Positions 8,421-16,917 of a stretch of 64,000 bases of DNA are shown here, piece after piece. Under the pieces are notes generated by a model. The model was not told where the DNA came from and did not search any database. It saw only the letters and a list, made by a program, of their open reading frames with translations. The DNA is from CAMPJM01 sp964440915 (GTDB lineage: Bacteria > Bacteroidota > Bacteroidia > Cytophagales > Cyclobacteriaceae): assembly GCA_964440915.1 (NCBI GenBank), contig CAYTTV010000018.1, positions 1 to 64,000 on the forward strand, in the 5' to 3' direction. Each line of letters opens with the position of its first letter. Positions within the stretch are counted from its first letter, which is position 1. The position numbers and the translations under genes are program-made.

Positions 8421-9134
8421 ATGAATAATACTGATGTCCTTCGGTTTCGATATAGTGTAGCTTATACTTTAAGCTTTATCGCTTTGCTATGGCTTATCAA
8501 AACCATGGAATGGGCCTTATCTTTTGATTTTGGGGTTTGGGGCATCCATCCTAGAACACTTACCGGGACTTTGGGTATAATTACTGGCCCTTTAATACAT
8601 GGAGATTTCACGCACCTGCTTTCCAATAGTTTCCCCCTGATTCTTTTAGGTATTGGCGTCTTATACTTTTATAAAGATATAGCCATTCCTGTTTTTCTAT
8701 GGATTTATTTGGCTACGGGTGTTTTCGTATGGGTATTGGCCCGTGACGCTTATCACATTGGGGCTAGTGGTGTAGTCTATGGCTTGGTAGCATTTTTATT
8801 TTTCAGTGGCCTTTTTCGGCGCGACCCTCGATCTATCGCCATCGCTTTTGCCGTGATCCTGTTGTATGGAGGCATGTTTTACGGGATAATACCAACAGAC
8901 CCAAACATATCTTGGGAGTCGCACTTGTTAGGCTCAATCGTAGGGATATGCATGTCGTTTTACTATAAAGATGTGCCACTTTCTGTCGATACACCCACAT
9001 TGTTTGAAGATTCAGAAGAAGAGGAAGATGACACAGAGATGGAATCAAATTCCTCTTGGACCACTACTTATGAGCATCCTAGCATCACATTTACCTATAG
9101 GTATTCCGATAAAAAAAAAGAACAGGAGTCTTGA
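8421..9134 (+). CDS. rhomboid family intramembrane serine protease
   Basis: A 237-residue polytopic membrane protein with about six membrane segments and a cytoplasmic, acidic C-terminal tail (about residues 190-237). The catalytic dyad is visible: Ser116 in G-A-S-G and His168 in SWESHLLG. Its short N-terminal soluble part and HxxxN-like motif (GDFTHLLSNSFPLI) fit the rhomboid core. It cleaves membrane-spanning substrates within the bilayer; no substrate can be named. It sits 62 bases after the deacetylase gene on the same strand. Confidence 0.88.
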   Translation: MNNTDVLRFRYSVAYTLSFIALLWLIKTMEWALSFDFGVWGIHPRTLTGTLGIITGPLIHGDFTHLLSNSFPLILLGIGVLYFYKDIAIPVFLWIYLATGVFVWVLARDAYHIGASGVVYGLVAFLFFSGLFRRDPRSIAIAFAVILLYGGMFYGIIPTDPNISWESHLLGSIVGICMSFYYKDVPLSVDTPTLFEDSEEEEDDTEMESNSSWTTTYEHPSITFTYRYSDKKKEQES

Positions 9135-9163
9135 TGGCTAGCCAATAAACCCTGTGCTACCGG

Positions 9164-9946
9164 TCAACTAAGGGCCCTGTCCAAATGCACATAGCCTCCG
9201 TCGACAAAAAGCTGCTGCCCTGTAGTATGAGCAGAACGCTCCGAAAGCAGAAAAAGCACCGTATCGGCTATTTCCTCTGACTTGGTCATACGCTTTCCCA
9301 GCGGAATTTCAGATACTATTTTATTCAATTTTTCTTCCGGATTTTCAAAAGACTGGAGCCAGGTTTTGTATAAGGGAGTCATTACTTCTGCGGGAACAAC
9401 AGCATTTACACGGATATTATGAGGCAAGAGTTCTGCTGCCCATTCGCGGGTCAAGGCCAATTGTGCTCCCTTGGCGGCCGCATAGCCCGATGTGTTTCCT
9501 TGCCCTACTATAGCCGTTTTAGAACTAATATTAACAATACTGCCTTGGCTTTCTTTTAAATAAGGTAAGGCATAATGGACAAGATTGTAGTAATGTGACA
9601 AGTTGAGTTGCAAGGAAGCCATAAACCTTTCTGGCGACCCACTCTCAAGTCCAACGCCATCGTTCACGCCTGCATTATTAACTATGCCATCTATCCTTCC
9701 ATATTGCGCAATTGTTTCTTCAATAACCTTTTTGCAATTTTCTGCATTGCTCAGCTCTACTACGACTTGGTGGGCTTTTTGCCCATTTCTCAAAAGCGAT
9801 TGAAGGAGTTTATTTCCTGCATCTTTGGAGCGGCCAACAATTACTGGAATAGCCTGCTCTGCCGCTAGACCCAACGTGATCGCTTCTCCTATTCCCTTTG
9901 CCCCTCCGGACACGATCACCACTTTATCTTTCAATCTTAAGTCCAT
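9164..9946 (-). CDS. SDR oxidoreductase, possibly L-fucose (deoxysugar) dehydrogenase
   Basis: A 260-residue classical short-chain dehydrogenase. Cofactor motif SGGAKGIG (residues 13-20), NNAG at 90-93, catalytic Ser142, Tyr155 and Lys159, and a C-terminal DGGYVHLDRAL. It is the last gene of a minus-strand set with an FAH-family hydrolase and a second SDR. That trio matches steps of the non-phosphorylating L-fucose route (sugar dehydrogenase, 2-keto-3-deoxyfuconate dehydrogenase, diketo-acid hydrolase). I assign the sugar-dehydrogenase step to this one from context and the C-terminal motif; the substrate is inferred. A gap of 190 bases separates it from the hydrolase gene, so it may have its own promoter. 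Confidence 0.72.
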   Translation of the reverse strand: MDLRLKDKVVIVSGGAKGIGEAITLGLAAEQAIPVIVGRSKDAGNKLLQSLLRNGQKAHQVVVELSNAENCKKVIEETIAQYGRIDGIVNNAGVNDGVGLESGSPERFMASLQLNLSHYYNLVHYALPYLKESQGSIVNISSKTAIVGQGNTSGYAAAKGAQLALTREWAAELLPHNIRVNAVVPAEVMTPLYKTWLQSFENPEEKLNKIVSEIPLGKRMTKSEEIADTVLFLLSERSAHTTGQQLFVDGGYVHLDRALS

Positions 9947-10136
9947 ATTTATATCTCGCTAGATTACTTGTTCAGTTCGTTGCTTTTTCCTATCGGAACA
10001 TTTAACAAGCAAAGTACCGACTTCGTGTTGATCCAGCGTTGTTTTAATTTACCTTGATTACCCCATTAACCTGATCCGGGAAGGAATACATTTATCACAC
10101 CCTATTTCCAAAGCAAGTTGGTTTCACTATGGTCAG

Positions 10137-10994
10137 TTACTTATAATTGACCAATCTTTGCTTAGCGCTACCCAGTCCCTCAATGCCCAATTCTACCTCA
10201 TCTCCTGCCTTGAGATATAAAGGAGGGTTTTGACCAAGGCCAACACCTGCTGGAGTACCTGTAGAAATAATATCACCCGGCATAAGCGACATGAATTGGC
10301 TAAGGTAACTGATCAAATGAGGAATCTTAAAAACAAGGTTGGAGGTATTGCCATCTTGCATAATTTTCCCATTCAGTTTCAACCAAAGTCTAAGGTTGTG
10401 GACATCCCCTATTTCATTTTTTGTTGCTAGAAATGGTCCTAGTGGCGCAAATGTATCACAGCTTTTCCCTTTCACCCATTGGCCGCTTCTTTCTAACTGA
10501 AACTCCCGCTCGCTATAGTCGTTGTGCAGCATATAGCCCGCTACGTACTCCATGGCATTATCTGCAGACACATAAGAAGCTTTCTTCCCTATCACTACCG
10601 CCAGCTCCACCTCCCAGTCAGTCTTTTTACTCCCTTTGGGGATAATAATATCGTCATTAGGTCCACAAATGGCAGAACTTGCTTTAAAAAACACTACTGG
10701 CTCTTTGGGCAACTCCATGTTGCTTTCGGCAGCATGATCGGAATAATTTAAGCCTATACAAATAATTTTACCTGGCTTGTGTACTGGCGCACCTAGTCTT
10801 ACCGCTTCAATAGATATATCTGCTTTTGATGCATTCAGGTTAACCCAATCTGCCAAAACTTTGAGATTGTCCTCTTCACCAAAAAAGTCTTCGTCATATT
10901 CCTCTACAATACTGCTAACGTCCAACACCCTACTGTTTTCGATGATCACGCCCGGCTTTTCATTTCCAGCCTCGCCAAATCTGATTAGTTTCAT
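10137..10994 (-). CDS. fumarylacetoacetate hydrolase family protein, probable diketo-sugar-acid hydrolase
   Basis: A 285-residue protein: an N-terminal lid region (about 1-70) followed by the FAH catalytic domain. Metal ligands are visible as E128-x-E130 in DWEVELAVVIG and D159 in HNDYSERE. FAH enzymes cleave C-C bonds of 2,4-diketo acids or act as hydratases/decarboxylases. Between two SDR genes and beside an AraC regulator, the likeliest role is cleavage of 2,4-diketo-3-deoxy-L-fuconate (or a related acid) to pyruvate and a hydroxy acid. Automatic annotation often calls such proteins ureidoglycolate lyase; no purine genes support that here. Confidence 0.78.
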   Translation of the reverse strand: MKLIRFGEAGNEKPGVIIENSRVLDVSSIVEEYDEDFFGEEDNLKVLADWVNLNASKADISIEAVRLGAPVHKPGKIICIGLNYSDHAAESNMELPKEPVVFFKASSAICGPNDDIIIPKGSKKTDWEVELAVVIGKKASYVSADNAMEYVAGYMLHNDYSEREFQLERSGQWVKGKSCDTFAPLGPFLATKNEIGDVHNLRLWLKLNGKIMQDGNTSNLVFKIPHLISYLSQFMSLMPGDIISTGTPAGVGLGQNPPLYLKAGDEVELGIEGLGSAKQRLVNYK

Positions 10995-11066
10995 GGTTAA
11001 ATATTTTTAATTATAAATTTATTATTCTTTATGAATCAATAGATAAACCCTATTATCTAACATAAC

Positions 11067-11846
11067 TTAATTATTCAAGGTGACAAACCCACCGTCAATA
11101 GGGTAATTGCAACCGGTAATAAATGCCGCTTCTTCAGAACATAAAAACAAGGCTAAAGAAGCTACCTCATCAGGTGTGCCCATTCTGCCAATAGGCTGGG
11201 TCTTTGAAAGTTTATCAAACATTTCTGTTTCTTTTCCCGGGTAATTTTTTGAAATAAATCCATCTACAAAAGGTGTATGGACCCTACCAGGAGCAATACA
11301 ATTGCATCGGATATTTTGGTCGATATAATCTTTTGCAACCGACATGGTCATGGTGAGTACCGCACCCTTGCTCATAGAGTAGGCAAAGCGGTCCTTGATG
11401 CCTACAGAAGAAGCTACGGAAGCAAGATTGAGGATAGCTCCTCCCTTATTGTCTCGGTTCATATACTCCACTACAGCCTGCATGCAATTGTATACGCCTT
11501 TTACATTAACTTGATACACCTTTTCAAAATCTTCTTCCGCTGTATTCAATACATTGCCTACATGGGCTATTCCCGCATTGTTTACCAATATATCTATACA
11601 GCCTTCCTTTTCATATACATGGGCAAAAGCTGCCTTTACTGCTGCCTGATGCGCCACATTGCACTCGATGCTGTAAGCGTTTCCATTTTCAGCTTTTATC
11701 TCTTCTACTACTTCCTGGGCATTTGTGGAGTTAAGTTCCAGCACATAAACCTTTGCTCCCTGCTTGGCAAATAGCTTTGCAATGGCTTTGCCTATACCAC
11801 TTCCTCCACCCGTAATAATGGCTACTTTTTTATCTAACTTGAACAT
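11067..11846 (-). CDS. SDR oxidoreductase, possibly 2-keto-3-deoxy-L-fuconate dehydrogenase
   Basis: A 259-residue short-chain dehydrogenase: TGGGSGIG at 12-19, NNAG at 89-92, Ser143, Tyr156 and Lys160, C-terminal PIDGGF. It is the first gene of the minus-strand set, 72 bases before the FAH hydrolase gene and divergent from the AraC regulator. In the oxidative deoxysugar route an SDR oxidises the 4-hydroxyl of 2-keto-3-deoxyfuconate just before FAH-type cleavage, which fits this adjacency. Substrate assignment is inference from neighbours. Confidence 0.72.
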   Translation of the reverse strand: MFKLDKKVAIITGGGSGIGKAIAKLFAKQGAKVYVLELNSTNAQEVVEEIKAENGNAYSIECNVAHQAAVKAAFAHVYEKEGCIDILVNNAGIAHVGNVLNTAEEDFEKVYQVNVKGVYNCMQAVVEYMNRDNKGGAILNLASVASSVGIKDRFAYSMSKGAVLTMTMSVAKDYIDQNIRCNCIAPGRVHTPFVDGFISKNYPGKETEMFDKLSKTQPIGRMGTPDEVASLALFLCSEEAAFITGCNYPIDGGFVTLNN

Positions 11847-12118
11847 TTGGTTTAATTAATTAAATTGAAACACCTCTTTCCCAAGGAATAAAATCATCCT
11901 GAACAAGTTTGTTTGTACCTCTCCCCTTGCTACTGTTATACAATATTCTAAAATTTCTTCACCAACTTCTTTGGTTTATGCTCTGCTAGCATATTTCCTG
12001 CGTCTATATACAAAATAGCAATGAAAAAACTTCTCCTTCCTCTTTCATTTTAGCCAATAGTAATGCTATTTTAGCATTGTTTATAATTTGCAGACAAGCG
12101 CCGCTAAAATATCACTAC
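11847..12118. promoter_or_regulatory. divergent promoter region with perfect palindrome
   Basis: This 272-base region separates the SDR-hydrolase set (minus) from the AraC gene (plus) and should hold both promoters. The clearest element is AATGCTATTTTAGCATT at 12062-12078: perfect 7-bp arms with a 3-base spacer, about 40 bases before the regulator start. A shorter TGCTAGCA palindrome lies near 11978. Either may be a regulator site, although AraC proteins more often bind direct repeats. A consensus -7 element is not evident. Confidence 0.4.
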
Positions 12119-12988
12119 ATGTACTTAAGTAAAAGAGTTTTCAAGGAGGTTCAGGGACCAAGCCATTCCTTCTCATTTAAGACAGAGGACCAACCCTATT
12201 TTTATGACAAGTTTCACCATCACCCTGAATATGAATTCACTTTCATAGAAAAGGGAAAAGGGATGCGTTTTGTCGGGGATCACATTGGGCACTTCGAGGA
12301 GGGGGATCTTGTTCTTTTAGGCCCCAATCTCTCCCATATGTGGAAATGCGACCCTCATTATTATCACACCAAAAGGCAAGAAGCTTGCAAATCATATGTG
12401 ATTCACTTTCCAAGCCAGCTTATGCATAATCTCCTCCCTTCGGTTCCTGAAATGGAACCTGTTCGAATATTGTTAGACCAAAGCAAAAGGGGCGTAAAAA
12501 TACAAGGATCCATTGAGATGCCATTGAAGAAATGCTTTAAGCAACTACAGGAACAGCACGGCGGAGAGCGCTTTTTAAGCCTGCTGAAAATTCTTCACCT
12601 TGCCGCGACCTCAGAATCCAATCAGGTATTGAGCCATAGTTATATTTCAGATGAAAGGATAGAGAAAAATTCTGAAAGATTAAATGCGATCTATAACCAT
12701 ATGCTGTCGGCCATGGATAAAAAAATTCCCCTGCAAGAAATTGCGGCTATTGCTAATATGAGCCCAACAGCTTTTTGCAGGTTCTTTAAGCAAAAAACAG
12801 GAAAGAGCTTTACCCACCTTTTGAATGAAATTAGAATTAACCATGCTTGCAGGCTATTGATTGAAGGACATGAAAAGGTAGCTCAAATAGCATTAGATTC
12901 AGGCTTTGTCAACCTTTCTCACTTCAATAGTCAATTTAAGGCCATCACTGGCACTACACCAAAGCAATTTGTAGAAAGCTTAAAATAA
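12119..12988 (+). CDS. AraC-family transcriptional regulator
   Basis: A 289-residue regulator with an N-terminal cupin-like sensing domain (HHHPEYEFTFIEKGKG, then a GDLVLLGPNLSHMW block) and a C-terminal pair of helix-turn-helix motifs (about residues 185-289, including IAAIANMSPTAFCRFFKQKTGKSF and the closing FKAITGTTPKQF). The start is placed at ATG 12119, immediately before YLSKRVF; a start 14 codons upstream gives an unlikely extension. Its position divergent from the SDR/FAH genes suggests that it activates them in response to a sugar or sugar acid. It converges with the VOC gene with only 7 bases between. Confidence 0.85.
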   Translation: MYLSKRVFKEVQGPSHSFSFKTEDQPYFYDKFHHHPEYEFTFIEKGKGMRFVGDHIGHFEEGDLVLLGPNLSHMWKCDPHYYHTKRQEACKSYVIHFPSQLMHNLLPSVPEMEPVRILLDQSKRGVKIQGSIEMPLKKCFKQLQEQHGGERFLSLLKILHLAATSESNQVLSHSYISDERIEKNSERLNAIYNHMLSAMDKKIPLQEIAAIANMSPTAFCRFFKQKTGKSFTHLLNEIRINHACRLLIEGHEKVAQIALDSGFVNLSHFNSQFKAITGTTPKQFVESLK

Positions 12989-12995
12989 GCAGATT

Positions 12996-13385
12996 TTAGC
13001 GGTAGTCATCATTGACCTCAAGCCAATAACCGTTGGGATCTTGGAAAAATATTTGTCTGATGCCATCGTTTCTTAAGGTTACTTTTTTGTCTTCTCCTTC
13101 CCAGTTGCCATAAAAGATATCTAATGCGTCCAATCTTTTCGTAAAAGCCGCTAGATCAGTCATGCTAAAGCAAAAATGGGTATCTTTTCCAGGCAGTATA
13201 AGCGGCGCTTTGCTCTTGATCAAGTGAAGGCTTAAGTTCTCCCCTATTTCGAACCACAGATGCAATCCGTCTTTAAAAGGTTCTGATATAGGCTTAAGTT
13301 TAAGCACGTCTTCGTAAAATCGACCGCTCTCCTCTAGGTCCTTCACTTGTATAGCGATATGATTGAATTTCGTCTTGTCCTGCAT
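12996..13385 (-). CDS. VOC superfamily (glyoxalase/bleomycin-resistance) protein
   Basis: A 129-residue protein with the paired beta-alpha-beta-beta-beta fold of the vicinal oxygen chelate superfamily. Candidate metal ligands are an early His in FNHIAIQV, a central His-Leu-Trp-Phe-Glu segment, and the late Glu in PNGYWLEV. Such enzymes act on glyoxal adducts, catechols or antibiotics; the substrate is not deducible. It is the last gene of a long minus-strand run, 23 bases after the DUF72 gene. Confidence 0.8.
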   Translation of the reverse strand: MQDKTKFNHIAIQVKDLEESGRFYEDVLKLKPISEPFKDGLHLWFEIGENLSLHLIKSKAPLILPGKDTHFCFSMTDLAAFTKRLDALDIFYGNWEGEDKKVTLRNDGIRQIFFQDPNGYWLEVNDDYR

Positions 13386-13408
13386 AAGTATTCACTATAT
13401 ATATTGTA

Positions 13409-14299
13409 CTACAATCCTAATGGACTGCTGCCTTGAAGACTAGGTGCTTTTAATTGAAGGTCAAAATGCTTATTCAGTTTATCGATAAAATAGGCGGATA
13501 ATAATGGAGATTCCTTTTCTACATTTTGATGCACAAAGAAATAAAGCGACTGTAAACCTTCATCTCTCCAATGTTTTATCCTTTCTAGCCAATCATCAAG
13601 CCGGGTATAGTCACTTTCATGATTGGCGCCCACATATCGGACAAAAGCTATAGGGGAAGTCAACCTCATATGGAGCATATCCCTTCTTCCAGCAGTATCT
13701 ACCACAATATTGGCTACCTCATTTTCTTCCAGTAAGTTATAAAGTCGCTCCGATGCATCCTTATCCTTGAACCAATCTGTATTCCTCACTTCTATAGCCA
13801 ATGGAATTCCTTTAGGGAAGTTTCCTACGAACTTTTCTACTCGATCAAAATCTTTTGGTTTAAAGTTGTCATGCATTTGTAAGAAAACCATTCCCAGCTT
13901 TTCTTCGAAATGGCTAATTGCGTCACAAAAGGACTCTACAGGATCCTCTACATTGATCAACCTGCGGTAATGGCTTATGGTGTTAGGAAGCTTGGGGAAA
14001 AACTTAAATTCTTTTGGCGTCTTTTCTTTCCATGTTTTTACTTGCTGAGCATCCGGTGCACCGTAAAATGTAGCGTTCAATTCAATGGAATTGAACTGCG
14101 TAGCATAGTAAGTCAGTTCATCCTTAGTGCCTCGAGGATAAAATCCCTTCAGGTCCTGACGATTCCATTTCGCACACCCCACATATACCTGAAACGGTTT
14201 ATTATTTTTGTGAGCATTCAAGACCCGTTTGGTATCGGGATGGTCCTCGGGAAGCGTAAAATCAATTTCTGCAGGATTATCTACTTGGCCGAATTTCAT
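13409..14299 (-). CDS. DUF72 family TIM-barrel protein
   Basis: A 296-residue member of the DUF72 (YecE-like) family. The signature VYVGCAKWNRQDLKGFYPRGT near residue 38, FNSIELNATFYG and AIEVRNTDWF are characteristic. The fold is a TIM barrel; the biochemical role remains unknown in the family. The gene lies between the trehalose-phosphatase and VOC genes with 69- and 23-base gaps, so co-transcription is plausible without indicating a shared pathway. Confidence 0.87.
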   Translation of the reverse strand: MKFGQVDNPAEIDFTLPEDHPDTKRVLNAHKNNKPFQVYVGCAKWNRQDLKGFYPRGTKDELTYYATQFNSIELNATFYGAPDAQQVKTWKEKTPKEFKFFPKLPNTISHYRRLINVEDPVESFCDAISHFEEKLGMVFLQMHDNFKPKDFDRVEKFVGNFPKGIPLAIEVRNTDWFKDKDASERLYNLLEENEVANIVVDTAGRRDMLHMRLTSPIAFVRYVGANHESDYTRLDDWLERIKHWRDEGLQSLYFFVHQNVEKESPLLSAYFIDKLNKHFDLQLKAPSLQGSSPLGL

Positions 14300-14368
14300 G
14301 GGACGACTGTTTTAGAGGTTCAATGATATATGAGAACAAATAACGGAAATCTAAAATAAAAATGTAAA

Positions 14369-15202
14369 TCAACTTTTCTGTGACGCCATTTCCTGGGCTA
14401 GCGCTAGAATTTGCTTCAAGAAAGCAACCACTTCCTCCAGATTTCCAAACTTATATGAAGCGGCAGTATCTCCCCCATGGGAGCCTACAATAATCCCTAT
14501 TCCTATTCCTCCTTTTGCTATCACATTCATGGCATCTTCATCTGTAATGTCATCACCAATAAAGATCGGGAGGTATTGCTCTAGCTTTAGGTCCATAGCA
14601 TCGAGCAACCATAAAAGGGCCTTGCCTTTGTGCCAATCAAAAATGGGCTTAAGCTCCACTACTTTCTTGCCTCCAGCTATCTTCAACAGGTCTTGTTTCG
14701 CTACCGTTTGCTCGACTACATTATATATGGTAGGTATTTTATCTTCAGGCACATTTCTATAATGCACTGCTATGGCAAATCGTTTCCTTTCTATTTCTAC
14801 CCCTTCTATCTCTTTAAGCGCTTTGAGGAGGTGCTGCTCTGCCTCTAAAAGTGCTGGAAAAACCATTTCTGTACCTAGATAGTGCCTATCGCCTAATGGC
14901 ACTCCAGCAATATCGTACCCATGACTGCCGCCATAAACCAATTGCTCCAAACCAATCTTTTGAGCCACATCTTGCCGGTCTCGACCACTCAATATGGCAA
15001 TTGGCACTAGGTCGGACAACTCCCTAAGAATAGCCCTTGTTTCTTCTGGCAAAGTAGCATCTTGTGGGTTGGCAACAATCGGTGAAAGTGTACCATCATA
15101 ATCCAGGAACAAAGCTGGTATGCGACCATTCATTGTTGCCTTAATTTCATTCATCCGATCCAGCGCATTGGGCAACTGATTTATTACACTTTTTACAACC
15201 AT
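14369..15202 (-). CDS. otsB: trehalose-6-phosphate phosphatase
   Basis: A 277-residue HAD-superfamily phosphatase. Motif I is D34-Y-D36-G-T with nucleophile Asp34; motif II is ILSGR; a basic KVVELKP segment precedes motif IV GDDITDEDAM. This matches OtsB, which hydrolyses trehalose-6-phosphate to trehalose in the cytoplasm. The first 16-23 residues may be dispensable, since internal ATGs occur at residues 17 and 24. No otsA lies in the window. With the treX-treZ-treY operon at 37-45 kb, the organism seems equipped for two trehalose routes. Confidence 0.87.
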   Translation of the reverse strand: MVVKSVINQLPNALDRMNEIKATMNGRIPALFLDYDGTLSPIVANPQDATLPEETRAILRELSDLVPIAILSGRDRQDVAQKIGLEQLVYGGSHGYDIAGVPLGDRHYLGTEMVFPALLEAEQHLLKALKEIEGVEIERKRFAIAVHYRNVPEDKIPTIYNVVEQTVAKQDLLKIAGGKKVVELKPIFDWHKGKALLWLLDAMDLKLEQYLPIFIGDDITDEDAMNVIAKGGIGIGIIVGSHGGDTAASYKFGNLEEVVAFLKQILALAQEMASQKS

Positions 15203-15251
15203 ATATCATATCAATTTATACTGTAAGATAATTTATTTCGCCCCGCATAGT

Positions 15252-15839
15252 TTATAACTGAGCTAGACCCTTAAGGAAGTTTCTGACTTTAGCATTATTA
15301 TAATCGGCCATTCCTTTATGACTAGCGGCAATGGAGCCATCAGGCGCAATAATAAAAGTAGCAGGAATAGACTGCGAGCGGAGGGCTGATGGAATTTGTC
15401 CCCTAACTTTGTATACAGGGAAACCATATTTTTTCCTTTCAACGAACCGTTCCGCCTTTGAAAAATCCTCATCTCTAGAGATCATGAGAAAGACAATATT
15501 TTCTGAACCCACGGATTTATAAAGGGCATCAATACCAGGCATTTCTGCGATGCAAGGAGGACACCAGGTCGCCCAAAAATTAATAAAAATCACTTTACCT
15601 TTATGTGATTCCAATAGAAAAGGCTTGCCATCGCTTCCTTCTAGTGCAAAATTATAAAGTTCAGCATCTATCACCTTTTCAACTGGAACGGACAAGTTTG
15701 GTTTGACAATTCCCGTACTTAACGCTAATTGTTGAACCTTCCCAATCACTTCTGTATGCAACCCCGATATATACAACAATATAGGAATGCCCAACATTAA
15801 AGCCCATTCTATACTATTCCTTCTTTTACTTTTGGTCAT
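15252..15839 (-). CDS. TlpA-like membrane-anchored thioredoxin
   Basis: A 195-residue protein with one N-terminal membrane anchor (about residues 11-26) and a periplasmic thioredoxin fold bearing W-C93-P-P-C96 and the cis-Pro segment SIPATFI. It should reduce or exchange disulfides in the periplasm. It lies 80 bases behind the second YeeE-type gene on the same strand, which hints at handling sulfur species or maintaining thiols for that module, though the gap leaves room for an independent promoter. Confidence 0.85.
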   Translation of the reverse strand: MTKSKRRNSIEWALMLGIPILLYISGLHTEVIGKVQQLALSTGIVKPNLSVPVEKVIDAELYNFALEGSDGKPFLLESHKGKVIFINFWATWCPPCIAEMPGIDALYKSVGSENIVFLMISRDEDFSKAERFVERKKYGFPVYKVRGQIPSALRSQSIPATFIIAPDGSIAASHKGMADYNNAKVRNFLKGLAQL

Positions 15840-15919
15840 GTTTGAATTTTAAATCATACGATAGGCTGTCTCTTTTCACCTATATAATATCAATTCTGGA
15901 TTAAGTAGCTTTCCATATG

Positions 15920-16333
15920 CTAATGTGGCAACCTGTGCCGTATCAAGCCATATGCAAATGTCCCTAAAACTGCACTCAACAAAATAGGGATGAAAATTGT
16001 GAACCCATACCCAATAAGAATATAAACCGGTCCTGGGCATGCCCCTGTTAATGCCCAACCCATGCCAAAAAGCACACCACCATATAAGTAGCGCGCCACG
16101 CCCCTGTCTTTAGGAGTAATTTTAATTTGTTCTCCATCATAGGACTGCAACCGGGTTCGCTTGATAATGGCCATTACAATAATGCCCAATATTACCGCCG
16201 AACCTATAACCCCATACATATGGAAACTTTGAAACCGGAACATTTCCTGTATTCGGTACCAAGAAACAACCTCTCCTTTTACCAATACTATACCAAACAA
16301 TGCTCCTAATAATAAAAATTTAATATATCTCAT
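15920..16333 (-). CDS. YeeE/YedE-type (DUF6691) membrane protein
   Basis: A 137-residue protein with four membrane segments and the conserved loop GWALTGACPGPVYILIG, whose cysteine belongs to the sulfur-relay motif of the YeeE/YedE family. Relatives take up thiosulfate or other reduced sulfur. It begins 7 bases after the partner gene upstream, so the two half-size proteins (this one and the 188-residue one) probably form one transporter equivalent to a full-length YeeE. Confidence 0.85.
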   Translation of the reverse strand: MRYIKFLLLGALFGIVLVKGEVVSWYRIQEMFRFQSFHMYGVIGSAVILGIIVMAIIKRTRLQSYDGEQIKITPKDRGVARYLYGGVLFGMGWALTGACPGPVYILIGYGFTIFIPILLSAVLGTFAYGLIRHRLPH

Positions 16334-16340
16334 GTCTCGT

Positions 16341-16907
16341 TTAAATTGAAAGAAGGTAAGGTAAAATAAAATAAGTAGTCAATAGTCCACCGATAAAAAA
16401 GCCTACTACGGCAATCAGAGAAGGAAGTTGAAGATTACTTAGGCCACTAATGGCATGTCCTGAAGTGCAGCCGTCGGCATACCTAGCCCCAAAACCGACC
16501 AAAAACCCACCACCTATCATGATGACAAACCCTTGAATGGTGAACAAGTTACTCCAGTTGAAGATTTCAACCGGCAGAAAAGCTGCTCCAGGCTGCTGCA
16601 CGCCTAGGCTTTCCAAAGCAGAGACCGTTTCAGGCGAAATAGCTACTGATTTTATGGGTAGCAAATACTGGCTGGCGATAAAACCGCCTATAATGGTCCC
16701 CGCTACAAATACAAGATTCCATAGGTCGGCTTTCCAATCATATTTAAAGAAGCTACTGAACCGGCCTGCTCCAACTGCTGAGCAGGTAGTTTTTAAGGTA
16801 GAAGAAAGTCCGAACCTCTTACCAGAATACAATAACAAAAACATGATCAAGGTAATCAAGGGCCCAACTATCCACCAGGGCCAAGGTTGTTGCAAAGTTT
16901 CTAACAT
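16341..16907 (-). CDS. YeeE/YedE-family sulfur transporter subunit
   Basis: A 188-residue polytopic protein with about five membrane segments and the conserved GFGARYADGCTSGHAISG motif, in which the cysteine is thought to bind the transported sulfur atom in YeeE. It starts 10 bases after the persulfide dioxygenase-rhodanese gene and 7 bases before its smaller partner. Import of thiosulfate or export/transfer of sulfane sulfur are the reasonable options; direction cannot be judged from sequence. Confidence 0.87.
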   Translation of the reverse strand: MLETLQQPWPWWIVGPLITLIMFLLLYSGKRFGLSSTLKTTCSAVGAGRFSSFFKYDWKADLWNLVFVAGTIIGGFIASQYLLPIKSVAISPETVSALESLGVQQPGAAFLPVEIFNWSNLFTIQGFVIMIGGGFLVGFGARYADGCTSGHAISGLSNLQLPSLIAVVGFFIGGLLTTYFILPYLLSI

Positions 16908-16917
16908 ATCATTCTTT

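Noticed and set aside
10137..10994. ureidoglycolate lyase assignment
   Set aside because: FAH-family membership alone does not support it, and no purine catabolism gene is nearby; context favours sugar-acid cleavage.
12077..12118. upstream start for the AraC gene
   Set aside because: The extra 14 residues precede the usual N-terminus and overlap the promoter palindrome.
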